Positions 18,199-25,483 of a stretch of 53,569 bases of DNA are shown piece by piece. Position 1 is the stretch's first letter. Every line of letters begins with the position of its first letter. Origin of the DNA: Candidatus Azobacteroides sp. (GTDB taxonomy: Bacteria > Bacteroidota > Bacteroidia > Bacteroidales > Azobacteroidaceae); the NCBI GenBank assembly GCA_009783445.1, contig WRFY01000118.1, positions 1 to 53,569 on the forward strand, in the 5' to 3' direction. A program made the translations under genes and the position numbers. Under the pieces are notes generated by a model, which saw only the letters and a program-made list of their open reading frames with translations, did no database searches and was not told the origin of the DNA.

Positions 18199-18295
18199 GA
18201 ACGCACATAACGCAGATGAAACAGATGAGCGCAAATAATAAAAGAATTAATATAAAATCTGCATTCGCCTGTTTCATCCGCGTTGTCCGCATTCC
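18199..18295. repeat. Large inverted repeat of CATCTGCGTT-type units, copy B
   Basis: The left arm 18199-18235 begins GAACGCACATAACGCAGATG and the right arm 18257-18295 ends CCGCGTTGTCCGCATTCC. The reverse complement of the right arm aligns with the left over about 37 bases with a few mismatches, around an AT-rich loop of about 20 bases. Each arm is itself a loose array of units of the CATCTGCGTT kind. The element fills the gap between the exporter ATPase and sodB (18036-18328). Confidence 0.65.
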
Positions 18296-18328
18296 AAAAA
18301 AAATTTCTGAATTACAGCGTTTTTCTCT

Positions 18329-18904
18329 TCAATACCTACTTGCCGCTACTTGCCAATCCACGATAGTCCACAAATTTTTCAGTTGATCGGCGCGGCGGTT
18401 CTGATAGTCGAGATAATACGCATGTTCCCAAACATCGAAAGTCAACAAAGGTTTAAGTCCTTTCGTGATTGGATTTCCCGCATTGGATTCTTTGGTAATC
18501 GAAAGATTTTCTTTGTCATCGACCGACAGCCAAACCCATCCGGAACCGAATAGGCTGACGCCTGCGGCTTCAAATTCTTTCTGAAAATTTTCAAATGAAC
18601 CCCATATTGCATCCATTGCTTCTGCCAATTTTCCGGAAGGTTTTCTGCTTCCCTTTGGAGAAAATTGCGTAAAGTAGAGATTGTGGTTCAAAACCTGTCC
18701 AGCATTATTAAAAATAGCGCCCTCCGATTCCTTCACAATGGTTTCGAGGTCGGCTTTTTCAAATTTTGTTCCCTGGATGAGGTTGTTCAAATTGTTTACA
18801 TACGCTTGAAGATGTTTTCCATGATGAAACTCAATAGTTTGTTTGCTAATAACTGGTTCCAACGCATCCGCAGCATACGGTAGCTGAATTAATTCAAATT
18901 TCAT
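18329..18904 (-). CDS. sodB: Iron (or cambialistic Fe/Mn) superoxide dismutase
   Basis: Dismutes superoxide in the cytoplasm. The four metal ligands are in place: His27, His74 (QVLNHNLYF), Asp157 and His161 (DVWEHAYYLDY). Gln70 in the NNAGQ segment is the position typical of iron enzymes. Bacteroidota SODs are often able to use either metal, so strict Fe dependence is not shown. Its 191 residues are normal. Monocistronic, with a TAATTTTG -7 box at 18949-18956. An oxygen-defence gene suits an anaerobe with occasional oxygen exposure. Confidence 0.95.
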   Translation of the reverse strand: MKFELIQLPYAADALEPVISKQTIEFHHGKHLQAYVNNLNNLIQGTKFEKADLETIVKESEGAIFNNAGQVLNHNLYFTQFSPKGSRKPSGKLAEAMDAIWGSFENFQKEFEAAGVSLFGSGWVWLSVDDKENLSITKESNAGNPITKGLKPLLTFDVWEHAYYLDYQNRRADQLKNLWTIVDWQVAASRY

Positions 18905-18948
18905 AATACTTTCATTTTTAATTATTTTTCATTACTGCTACATAATAA

Positions 18949-18956
18949 CAAAATTA
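18949..18956 (-). promoter_or_regulatory. -7 box upstream of sodB
   Basis: Minus-strand TAATTTTG, about 45 bases before the ATG. The nearest upstream TTG is 24 bases away, longer than ideal. Confidence 0.4.
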
Positions 18957-19037
18957 GACCTAAAATTGTTGTAATCAGATCAATTTATTTGGAGATAAAA
19001 TTACTATTATTTTTTAAATAATAAAATAGCAGGGATC

Positions 19038-19232
19038 TTATTGCAGCTTAAAATCGTTTGGCAAAGGCGAAATGGGCACAACACACTTTTCGGAAACAAA
19101 CCCAGCCAAATTATTTGTGTCTTTGACATCATAAATAATTAGGAGTATTTGGTCGTATCCAAAATCAACTGAGGCAAAATTTAACCCATAAGTTCCAATT
19201 TTGTAATAGAATCCTTCAAATAAATTTGGCAT
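19038..19232 (-). CDS. Small hypothetical protein
   Basis: A 64-residue soluble frame, MPNLFEGFYYKIGTYGLNF at its start, with no recognisable domain. It follows the zinc-ribbon membrane gene by only 19 bases on the same strand, and the ATG is preceded by a long A-rich stretch, which is common upstream of Bacteroidota start codons. It is the likely last gene of the surface operon. The short length leaves real doubt. Confidence 0.5.
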   Translation of the reverse strand: MPNLFEGFYYKIGTYGLNFASVDFGYDQILLIIYDVKDTNNLAGFVSEKCVVPISPLPNDFKLQ

Positions 19233-19251
19233 TTTTTATTTTTTTTAATTA

Positions 19252-20310
19252 TTATGCAAAATTCGTTTTTGCGCCGCACGAACCGCAAAAGGCGGCTGTT
19301 GCTTTCGATTGTGCGCCGCAATCAGGACAAAAACGTGTTACAGATGCTTCGCCATTGGCGATATCCATTGTTGGAGGCGATACTTCCAGCGGATATACAG
19401 GCGTGAGCGATGTTTGACCGCCGCCTTTTTGCCATAACTCTTTAAATTTTGTCGACCATCCGCACAGTTTGCCGTAGAGGTCGAATGTGATTTGGGTTGT
19501 AGGAGCGATTTGCATATAGCTGCTCATCATTTTTACCAATATCCAACTGTCCACGAAAGCATATTTCACTGTCCACGCCAACAATAAGGAAATGACAAAT
19601 GCTACAAAACCACTCCATTCGAACAAACGGAACAATCCGCCAAACAGTACGAATGCTATCAGAGTAATCACTGCGACTGAGATGATGACCGTGAAAGCAG
19701 TTTTGGCTGCATCTTTCAATAGGGTTTTCCAATTTTTGAAATAAATCGCCACTCCATCAGCCGCACTTTTGAACGCATTCTGTTCTGGATGATTAAAGGT
19801 GTAACCCAGACAGCACTCGTCAATGTAACCCAGTGATATATCGAGAAACAAATTCATGAGATTTTTTAAGCCATTTGTACCGGGAATAGCGTCGAACAAT
19901 CCGCCGCTAAGGCGCCCCAGTGTCCGCTGCAATTGTTTGACCGAACCGGCAATCAGTTTGTCTATAATGAAATAGACATTAGATGTGCCAAAACGTTCTT
20001 TCACCATCGCCTTACCAGTATGGACAGGGTCGGCTGGTACTGCGTTGGTTTGAAAAGCAGCGACAATAACCGCCACATGACCTGCTTTCACCAAATACCC
20101 GATGTAATGGTTCATGAAGAAATTCACAATTCCCACTACTCCAAGCCAAACAAAAAACAGGATGGCTCCTACTCCCCCGCTTTTAAATAGATAGGATATT
20201 CCTATCAGAAGAGCGAAAAGGGCGAGAGCAATTAAAATGTTCAACAATCCTATCCCCAGCTTTATCCATCCGAAAATAAGCGTCTTTGAAAATACTTCTT
20301 TTGCATTCAT
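19252..20310 (-). CDS. Membrane protein with C-terminal zinc ribbon
   Basis: A 352-residue protein with hydrophobic segments at about residues 14-38, 47-75, 205-225 and 230-250, then a cytoplasmic tail ending in a double CxxC zinc ribbon (CPDCGAQ...CGSCGAK). The layout resembles proteins annotated only as zinc-ribbon membrane proteins; the function is unknown. It sits between the fibro-slime/OmpA gene (52-base gap) and the small protein in one operon, so it may help assemble or export the surface proteins. That is inference from position. Confidence 0.75.
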   Translation of the reverse strand: MNAKEVFSKTLIFGWIKLGIGLLNILIALALFALLIGISYLFKSGGVGAILFFVWLGVVGIVNFFMNHYIGYLVKAGHVAVIVAAFQTNAVPADPVHTGKAMVKERFGTSNVYFIIDKLIAGSVKQLQRTLGRLSGGLFDAIPGTNGLKNLMNLFLDISLGYIDECCLGYTFNHPEQNAFKSAADGVAIYFKNWKTLLKDAAKTAFTVIISVAVITLIAFVLFGGLFRLFEWSGFVAFVISLLLAWTVKYAFVDSWILVKMMSSYMQIAPTTQITFDLYGKLCGWSTKFKELWQKGGGQTSLTPVYPLEVSPPTMDIANGEASVTRFCPDCGAQSKATAAFCGSCGAKTNFA

Positions 20311-20362
20311 AGTTATTTTAATTATAAATTATTATGGCAAAACACAATTACATTCATAAATT

Positions 20363-21613
20363 TTAATTGATTTTCACAAATTCTACTCTTCTGTTTTTCG
20401 CTCTACCTTCGTCGGTGCTGTTATCAGCGATGGGCGAGGTTTGTCCTTTACCGGCACTTTGGAGGCGGTCGGCGGAGATACCCATTTCCACGAGCTTATC
20501 TACCACAGCTTTCGAACGGGCATCACTGAGCGTCTGGTTAGAGGCGGCATTACCCGTACTGTCGGTATGTCCTTCGACAGAAAATTTCAGATTGGGGTTT
20601 TCTTTCATCAATTTCGTTATACGGTTGATTTCATTCATCGCTTCCGGTTTAATGGTACTCTTTCCAACATCAAAAGTAATGTCGTAGGTTATAAATTTCC
20701 CTTCGTTCATCACGCTTTCTAAAAGCATTTCGGATTTGTCAAAGAAATTGAAATTGGTTTTCATATATAGGTTTGAACCTGTTAAGTGGCGTTCCATATA
20801 AAACATATCGAAACTTACGATGTCGCCCTGTTTAATGCCTAAAATCGGAGCGATTTTATCCAGTTCCACCTTTGCGCTCTTTTGGGGAGCAACGCCTCCT
20901 AAATCAATGATTAGTCTGTCATTAAAGAATACCCATATATCATCGTCGCCTCTAAATTCAAAGGTAGCGCCAGGAATATACTTGAAAGTAGTATGCAACT
21001 CCATTGAAAAATGGAAATTGTGTCCATTCCCCTCGTTTCCGAAAAGTTCATTGTCAATAGGGAAAAATCCGGCAGAATTGCCATCCGAAGAGTCTATATT
21101 CCAATAGCCATTCCCGGCAGGTTTCATTATAAGCGCTTTCTCCGTACGCATATTTACGCCCGGAACATCATTAAAAAATGCGTTCAGCATATTCTGCGTA
21201 ACTCGCGAGCCAAACATTCTTTGCCATAGCGAAAGGTTATAAACTGTTTTTTTGTCTGCGCCCAACCTTTCCTGCACTAATCCTTTGCCATCGTTTATGC
21301 TACCCTCAAACAACAGTCCGTCAGCTTTGAAATCGCGTATGGTTACAGCTATCTCCATTCTATCATCCGTTACTTTGACACTTGGCCCTCCTGCGGAAAT
21401 AGTTGTAACATTGTTATTCTCTGCGTTTGCGTAATCTTCGTTACTGGAAGAAGATTTTTTGGATTCTGACTCTATGGAAGAGTCTTTCCCGTCGCCTTTG
21501 TAGGTGTCTGGATTGGTCACTTTGTCGATCGTTTTGTTTACCGCTTCGTCCGTTTTTTGTTCCGCCTTGCGGATAATCGCATTTTTGGTTGTGTTCTCTA
21601 TGGCTTTACCCAA
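20363..21613 (-). CDS. Fibro-slime/PA14-like and OmpA domain protein, signal peptide cut off by TAG
   Basis: The N-terminal part is a helical low-complexity segment. A fibro-slime/PA14-like domain follows at about residues 95-300; its FRGDDDIWVFFNDRLIIDLGG is the hallmark. An OmpA peptidoglycan-binding domain ends the protein (ITFDVGKSTIKPEA, VEGHTDSTG, RRVEFVKIN). Such a protein would be an envelope-anchored adhesin. The only start codon near the beginning of this frame is a TTG. The frame continues upstream through a TAG to an ATG at 21694 that encodes a signal peptide, so the intact gene was most likely 20363-21694. As it stands the product would lack export. Confidence 0.8.
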   Translation of the reverse strand: MGKAIENTTKNAIIRKAEQKTDEAVNKTIDKVTNPDTYKGDGKDSSIESESKKSSSSNEDYANAENNNVTTISAGGPSVKVTDDRMEIAVTIRDFKADGLLFEGSINDGKGLVQERLGADKKTVYNLSLWQRMFGSRVTQNMLNAFFNDVPGVNMRTEKALIMKPAGNGYWNIDSSDGNSAGFFPIDNELFGNEGNGHNFHFSMELHTTFKYIPGATFEFRGDDDIWVFFNDRLIIDLGGVAPQKSAKVELDKIAPILGIKQGDIVSFDMFYMERHLTGSNLYMKTNFNFFDKSEMLLESVMNEGKFITYDITFDVGKSTIKPEAMNEINRITKLMKENPNLKFSVEGHTDSTGNAASNQTLSDARSKAVVDKLVEMGISADRLQSAGKGQTSPIADNSTDEGRAKNRRVEFVKIN

Positions 21614-21694
21614 ACGTTTGCCGAACTATGCATGCGTTGTGTTGCATGCGAGCAACAAGGTTAAACTGACGAATAAAAATTTTATAGCTTTCAT
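21614..21694 (-). other. Signal-peptide coding stretch with in-frame TAG
   Basis: Reading from the ATG at 21694 gives MKAIKFLFVSLTLLLACNTT, HA, a TAG, then FGKR and the body of the fibro-slime/OmpA protein, all in one frame. A Gln codon in place of the TAG would give HA-QFGKR, the usual A-Q cleavage pattern of Bacteroidota secreted proteins. A single C-to-T change (CAG to TAG) explains it. Confidence 0.75.
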
Positions 21695-21739
21695 TTTTTT
21701 AAATTTTAAATTACGAATGATGAATTATCCAAATTATTT

Positions 21740-22831
21740 CTAATTTTCTGTTTTCGGCAATGTCGTAACGCTTGATGTTGCATCGAGATACTGTCCGGCA
21801 ATACTGAATCCGATGGAAGGCATTTCTTTTGCCGTAGCGGTCATTCCGCCTATGTTCATGGATTGTGCCAGCAGTTCATCATAGCGGGCTACATCCGCCA
21901 TCTTGGTTTTAATGCGTCCTTGCATTTTACTTACCTGATTGCGCCAGAGCGTATAACATTCTGTATAATAGGCATTCCAAGTTGCTGCTAAACGTTTTGC
22001 AGCGGCATCGCAGTACGTTTTTGTATATATTTTCGTATCTACCTTGCCATCCATGCAAGGCGATGCCGCTGCAAATGCTGCGTCTATGCCGTGTTTTTGG
22101 TACAGCGCTGGAAATTGGGCTGCGACTTCCCGCGTTTCCCTTTCGTTCAGCCGGTCAATCTCCTGCCAACGGTCGGTAATTTTCTTCATTTCGTTAGTTA
22201 TTTCTACCTGCGATGCGATTTTTTTTGTCTGGGTCTGTTGTTTTTTCACCTGAGGGGAATTGGTTGCTGCCTGCATTCGCTGCATGCGGTTGCCTTCTTG
22301 TAGGTAGACTGCTGCCTGTTCCTCTGTCATGTTTTCCATGGCGTTAATTTCTGAGGGCGTTAGACCGCCGAATGTTGCACCGCTTGCAGTCATAGCTGCC
22401 GCAATTTCGTCATTGCTTTTGCCTTCGAGCGCTTGCAGTTGAGCGAGCGACAGGTTACCCAGGCCTGAGGCGGAAAGTTTTTGGTTAACCATCTGTTGTG
22501 CAAAAGCTTTCTGATCTGCCTCGCTCATGTTTTGAAGTTGGGTAACGGATTTGCCGGTCATCTGCTGGGCAATCCGCTCCGCATCCTGCTTGGCAGCCTC
22601 CCACATTGCGTTGTCTGTACTCTTTGAGGTTTCGCGAAGTTTTTGAATCTTCTCATGAAAAGCTTCGATAGCCGCACTTGCCGCTTGATTGTCTGAGTCA
22701 GCCGCTAAATACGCTGCCGATGGCAGGTCAGGGCATTGCCCAATAATTGCTTCCGGCGTTACTTGTCCTTGCACCCTGTTGCATACAAGCGTCAGGGCAA
22801 ACATTACGGATATTAATTTTATGATTTTCAT
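21740..22831 (-). CDS. Secreted coiled-coil protein of unknown function
   Basis: A 363-residue protein with a signal peptide (MKIIKLISVMFALTLVCNRV, cleavage near GQ) and a long Ala/Gln/Met-rich, mainly helical body with heptad-like stretches (QMTGKSVTQLQNMSEADQKAFAQQ; LTPSEINAMENMTEEQ). Two Cys near residues 258 and 273 could pair. No known domain is recognised. It is the first gene of the leftward surface operon, 45 bases before the fibro-slime/OmpA signal peptide. The stop is TAG, followed by AAA and TAA. Confidence 0.75.
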   Translation of the reverse strand: MKIIKLISVMFALTLVCNRVQGQVTPEAIIGQCPDLPSAAYLAADSDNQAASAAIEAFHEKIQKLRETSKSTDNAMWEAAKQDAERIAQQMTGKSVTQLQNMSEADQKAFAQQMVNQKLSASGLGNLSLAQLQALEGKSNDEIAAAMTASGATFGGLTPSEINAMENMTEEQAAVYLQEGNRMQRMQAATNSPQVKKQQTQTKKIASQVEITNEMKKITDRWQEIDRLNERETREVAAQFPALYQKHGIDAAFAAASPCMDGKVDTKIYTKTYCDAAAKRLAATWNAYYTECYTLWRNQVSKMQGRIKTKMADVARYDELLAQSMNIGGMTATAKEMPSIGFSIAGQYLDATSSVTTLPKTEN

Positions 22832-22840
22832 GATTTCTAC

Positions 22841-22861
22841 AATTTTTAATTCGTAGTTGAT
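22841..22861 (+). repeat. Solo copy of the cassette end repeat
   Basis: AATTTTTAATTCGTAGTTGAT differs at one of 21 positions from the right end of the four-helix cassette plus its flank (25463-25483). It lies just upstream of the secreted coiled-coil gene. A weaker AATTACGAA match occurs in the gap at 21700-21740. Confidence 0.55.
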
Positions 22862-22892
22862 AATGTCAAATGTTGTCTTGTAATTGATATTG

Positions 22893-22900
22893 CAAAATTA
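22893..22900 (-). promoter_or_regulatory. -7 box of the surface operon
   Basis: Minus-strand TAATTTTG, about 60 bases before the ATG at 22831. No -33 TTTG is present; instead a palindrome begins about 25 bases further upstream, as expected for an activator-dependent promoter. Confidence 0.45.
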
Positions 22901-22925
22901 AGGAGGTAAAAAATTCCGTCATAGA

Positions 22926-22976
22926 TGCATATGCAGGTATTTGCCTTTCTGATAATAAAAAACCTGCATATGCAGG
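22926..22976. promoter_or_regulatory. Paired palindromic operator-like sites
   Basis: CCTGCATATGCAGG at 22963-22976 is a perfect 14-base palindrome. TGCATATGCAGG at 22926-22937 is a second copy sharing the TGCATATGCA core. Their centres are 39 bases apart. They lie in the 328-base divergent gap between the surface operon and the sensor kinase gene (22832-23159), about 26 and 63 bases beyond the operon's -7 box. The likely ligand is the adjacent LuxR-type regulator, by position only. Confidence 0.6.
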
Positions 22977-23124
22977 CAGTAGTACTTATGCCTGAACGAT
23001 CTTATTCCGTTTTGAATTTTCAGTATCTATCCTATCAAAATCTTTTTCATTATTAAAACAAAAATATGTACGAAATTCTTTTATTTACAACCCATAAATA
23101 AATAAAAAATATATAAAAATGCAC

Positions 23125-23132
23125 TATCTTTG
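23125..23132 (+). promoter_or_regulatory. -7 box upstream of sensor kinase gene
   Basis: TATCTTTG followed by CAG, 27 bases before the ATG at 23160. A -33 element is not obvious. Confidence 0.5.
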
Positions 23133-23159
23133 CAGTAAAACAATTAACCTTTTTATGAG

Positions 23160-24464
23160 ATGTTACCGGATAAACAATGGGCAAACAAATTAGTTTTGAT
23201 TTCGACAGTAGGCCTACTGATTATGTCGGCAGCGTGCCGGTTTAAAGTTGCGCAACATCCCGATGTGCCAGGCAATGAGGCGCCGGCGGATACTATTTTG
23301 CAAAGAACGCGGAATATAGATTCGCTTGTCGTGTTAGCAGAAACGTATGAGCAAGCAGGCAATAAGGCGGGAGCAATAAAAATATTCCAAAAATTAGGCA
23401 GGTTGAGCCGAGAATCGGACAATCTTGTGAAGGCCATCGAATTTCACAATCGAGCATTGTCGCTTGCCGAAGAGATAAACGATACCAATGAAATTATATC
23501 CTGCCTCAACCAGATAGGCACAAACTACCGAAGGATAGGAGCTTACGAAGATGCTGCCACTTATCATTACAAAGCGTTGCAGTATAGCGAGCAACCGTAC
23601 GATGCAACGCCCGAAATTATTTTAAAAAACAAAGTCATCTCGCTCAACGGTATTGGCAATATTTACCTCATGCTCGACAACCTTGATGCCGCCCACGCTA
23701 CATTTCTTGCTGCGCTTGAAGGAGAAACGCAATTAGGCAGCGATCTCGGAATGGCGATCAATTATGCGAATATCGGCGCTATATTTGAAAGCAAAGAGAT
23801 GTACGATTCGGCGAGAGTGTATTACGAGCATTCCATGAAACTCAATCGCCTTGCCAACTCGGCATTGGGCATATCGTTATGTCATAATCATTTCGGACGC
23901 CTTGCCGAATTGCGGGGCGATTGGAATGAAGCCTTGGGGGAATATCATGCGGCTTACGATATTATGGATAAAGGCGCTGACCGTTGGCATTGGATGGAAG
24001 CCTGCCTTTCGATTATTCGGGTAAACATTGAGAAAGGCGATTTAAAAACTGCCGCGGCATACATCGATCGTGCAGAAACTACCGCTAAAGAGCTTCGTTC
24101 CAACGATTATTCAGCCCTTGTCTATAAAGCGAAGTACAGTTATTTCGAGAAAAAAGGCGATTTTCGCCGTGCGCTCGACAACTATATCCTGAGCCGCCAT
24201 TATGCCGACAGCACGCTGAATCTTAAAAATGTCAATCATATCCATAACTTGCGGGTACTCTACGAAACTGAACGGAAAGAAGTGGAGATAAGAGCGTTGA
24301 AGAATGAAAAACAGTTAATGCGCTGGTTAGCCATTTTTGGAGCGGCTTTGTTTTTGTTGACCATCGGAATATCCTTTTTCCTCTGGCGATGGACGACACA
24401 GAAAAAACGTCTTGCCGAAAAACAAAAACAGATTGCCGAACAGCAAATAATCCAGCTGCAATAG
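23160..24464 (+). CDS. TPR sensor histidine kinase, N-terminal part, cut by TAG
   Basis: The sensor half of a histidine kinase. A hydrophobic N-terminal signal or anchor (LVLISTVGLLIMSAAC) is followed by several tetratricopeptide repeats (for example SCLNQIGTNYRRIGAYEDAATYHYKAL and SLNGIGNIYLMLDNLDAAHATFLAAL), a transmembrane segment near residues 383-403 and a coiled coil ending QIIQLQ. A TAG at 24462-24464 stops it, but the same frame continues with EKQLIATQAVLDGE and the catalytic domains. Homologous kinases read through this point without a break. Full length would be about 642 residues (23160-25091). Confidence 0.85.
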   Translation: MLPDKQWANKLVLISTVGLLIMSAACRFKVAQHPDVPGNEAPADTILQRTRNIDSLVVLAETYEQAGNKAGAIKIFQKLGRLSRESDNLVKAIEFHNRALSLAEEINDTNEIISCLNQIGTNYRRIGAYEDAATYHYKALQYSEQPYDATPEIILKNKVISLNGIGNIYLMLDNLDAAHATFLAALEGETQLGSDLGMAINYANIGAIFESKEMYDSARVYYEHSMKLNRLANSALGISLCHNHFGRLAELRGDWNEALGEYHAAYDIMDKGADRWHWMEACLSIIRVNIEKGDLKTAAAYIDRAETTAKELRSNDYSALVYKAKYSYFEKKGDFRRALDNYILSRHYADSTLNLKNVNHIHNLRVLYETERKEVEIRALKNEKQLMRWLAIFGAALFLLTIGISFFLWRWTTQKKRLAEKQKQIAEQQIIQLQ

Positions 24465-24506
24465 GAGAAGCAACTTATCGCTACGCAAGCTGTTCTTGAT
24501 GGCGAG

Positions 24507-25091
24507 GTGCAAGAACGCTCCCGCCTCGCCCGCGATTTGCACGACGGATTAGGCAGCATACTCGCTGCGGCTAAATATAATTTAACGGATATCAAGAAAA
24601 TGTATGGTCAGGAAGCGATTGATGCAAAACGTTTCGACAAAGCGGTAAGCTTACTCGACGATTCCATGCGCGAACTGCGCCGCGTAGCACACCATTTGAT
24701 GCCCGATTCGCTCAGCAGCTTTGGATTGAAACAATCGATAAGCGACTTCTGCAACAGCGTTCCTCCTGTAAAGTTCGCCTGGTATGGCGATGAAACGCGT
24801 TTAGACCCGAAACTGGAAGTGATGATTTACCGCATCATGCACGAATTGGTGAGCAATGCGTTGAAACATTCTGGAGCGGAACATATCCTTATCGAAATCG
24901 TTCGCTACGACGACAAGATAGCTCTTACCGTGCAAGACGACGGCTGCGGATTCGACCAAACGACTGAATCCAGCGGCATGGGACTGTCAAATATTTATGC
25001 CCGCGTAGCAGCCTATAACGGTAATTTGTTGATCGATTCAAAGGCCGGAGTGGGAACGGAAGTCAATGTTGAATTACGAATTACGAATTAA
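24507..25091 (+). CDS. Histidine kinase catalytic part (continuation after TAG)
   Basis: HisKA_3 and HATPase_c domains of the same kinase, in the same frame. The phosphoacceptor His is in RLARDLHDGLG (about residue 461 of the reconstructed protein). The ATP-binding domain shows VSNALKHSGA, DDGCGF and GMGLSNIYARV. The start used here is a GTG, which is a Val codon within the conserved EVQERSRLARDLHDG block, so it is probably not a natural start. Without the upstream half this would be a soluble kinase lacking its sensor. The last residues, ELRITN, and the stop are encoded by the inserted cassette's left end. Confidence 0.85.
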   Translation: MQERSRLARDLHDGLGSILAAAKYNLTDIKKMYGQEAIDAKRFDKAVSLLDDSMRELRRVAHHLMPDSLSSFGLKQSISDFCNSVPPVKFAWYGDETRLDPKLEVMIYRIMHELVSNALKHSGAEHILIEIVRYDDKIALTVQDDGCGFDQTTESSGMGLSNIYARVAAYNGNLLIDSKAGVGTEVNVELRITN

Positions 25092-25480
25092 AAATTACGA
25101 ACTGATGAAGAAAGAAAATATAATACAGGAAAAATCGTTTGCTTTTGCAATTCGAATTGTAAAATTGTATCAATATCTCTGTGAAGGAAAAAGAGAATTT
25201 GTTTTGTCAAAACAACTACTTCGATGTGGAACATCTATTGGTGCAAATATTGAAGAATCTATCGGCGGCCAATCTGATAAGGATTTTCTGTCGAAGATAA
25301 GCATCAGTTACAAAGAGGCAAGAGAGACTATCTATTGGATAAAATTATTGTCGGCTACAGAATATTTGGATGATAAACAAACCAAAAGTCTGCTTACTGA
25401 TGCAGAAGAATTATGCAAAATTTTAGGCAAAATACAATTAACAACAAAAAGTCGTAATTTGTAATTTTTAATTCGTAATT
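25079..25480. mobile_element. Small cassette with 20-bp terminal inverted repeats
   Basis: The left end 25079-25098 is AATTACGAATTAAAAATTAC, and the right end 25461-25480 is its exact reverse complement. One more AATTACG unit precedes the left end (25072-25078). Between them lies one gene, a four-helix-bundle protein. The element is about 402 bases and contains no transposase, so it would have to be moved in trans. It separates the kinase and response-regulator genes. Confidence 0.65.
25105..25464 (+). CDS. Four-helix-bundle protein (23S rRNA intervening-sequence/S23 family)
   Basis: A protein of about 119 residues of the S23/four-helix-bundle family, first known from intervening sequences in 23S rRNA genes and related to the accessory Avd proteins of diversity-generating retroelements. 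The family blocks are clear: KSFAFAIRIVKLYQYL, LSKQLLRCGTSIGANIEESIGGQSDKDFLSKISISYKEARETIYWIKLL. No enzymatic role is known. The frame is open from an ATG at 25066 inside the left repeat, but the ATG at 25105 gives the family's usual N-terminus. Its stop codon lies in the right inverted repeat. Confidence 0.88.
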   Translation: MKKENIIQEKSFAFAIRIVKLYQYLCEGKREFVLSKQLLRCGTSIGANIEESIGGQSDKDFLSKISISYKEARETIYWIKLLSATEYLDDKQTKSLLTDAEELCKILGKIQLTTKSRNL

Positions 25481-25483
25481 GAT

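Noticed and set aside
20363..25091. Reassignment of TAG to Gln across the genome
   Set aside because: lpxD, lpxC/fabZ and the coiled-coil gene end in TAG at sensible places, and RF1 is encoded with intact PxT and GGQ motifs. TAG as sense fits only two genes, so loss-of-function or errors are simpler.
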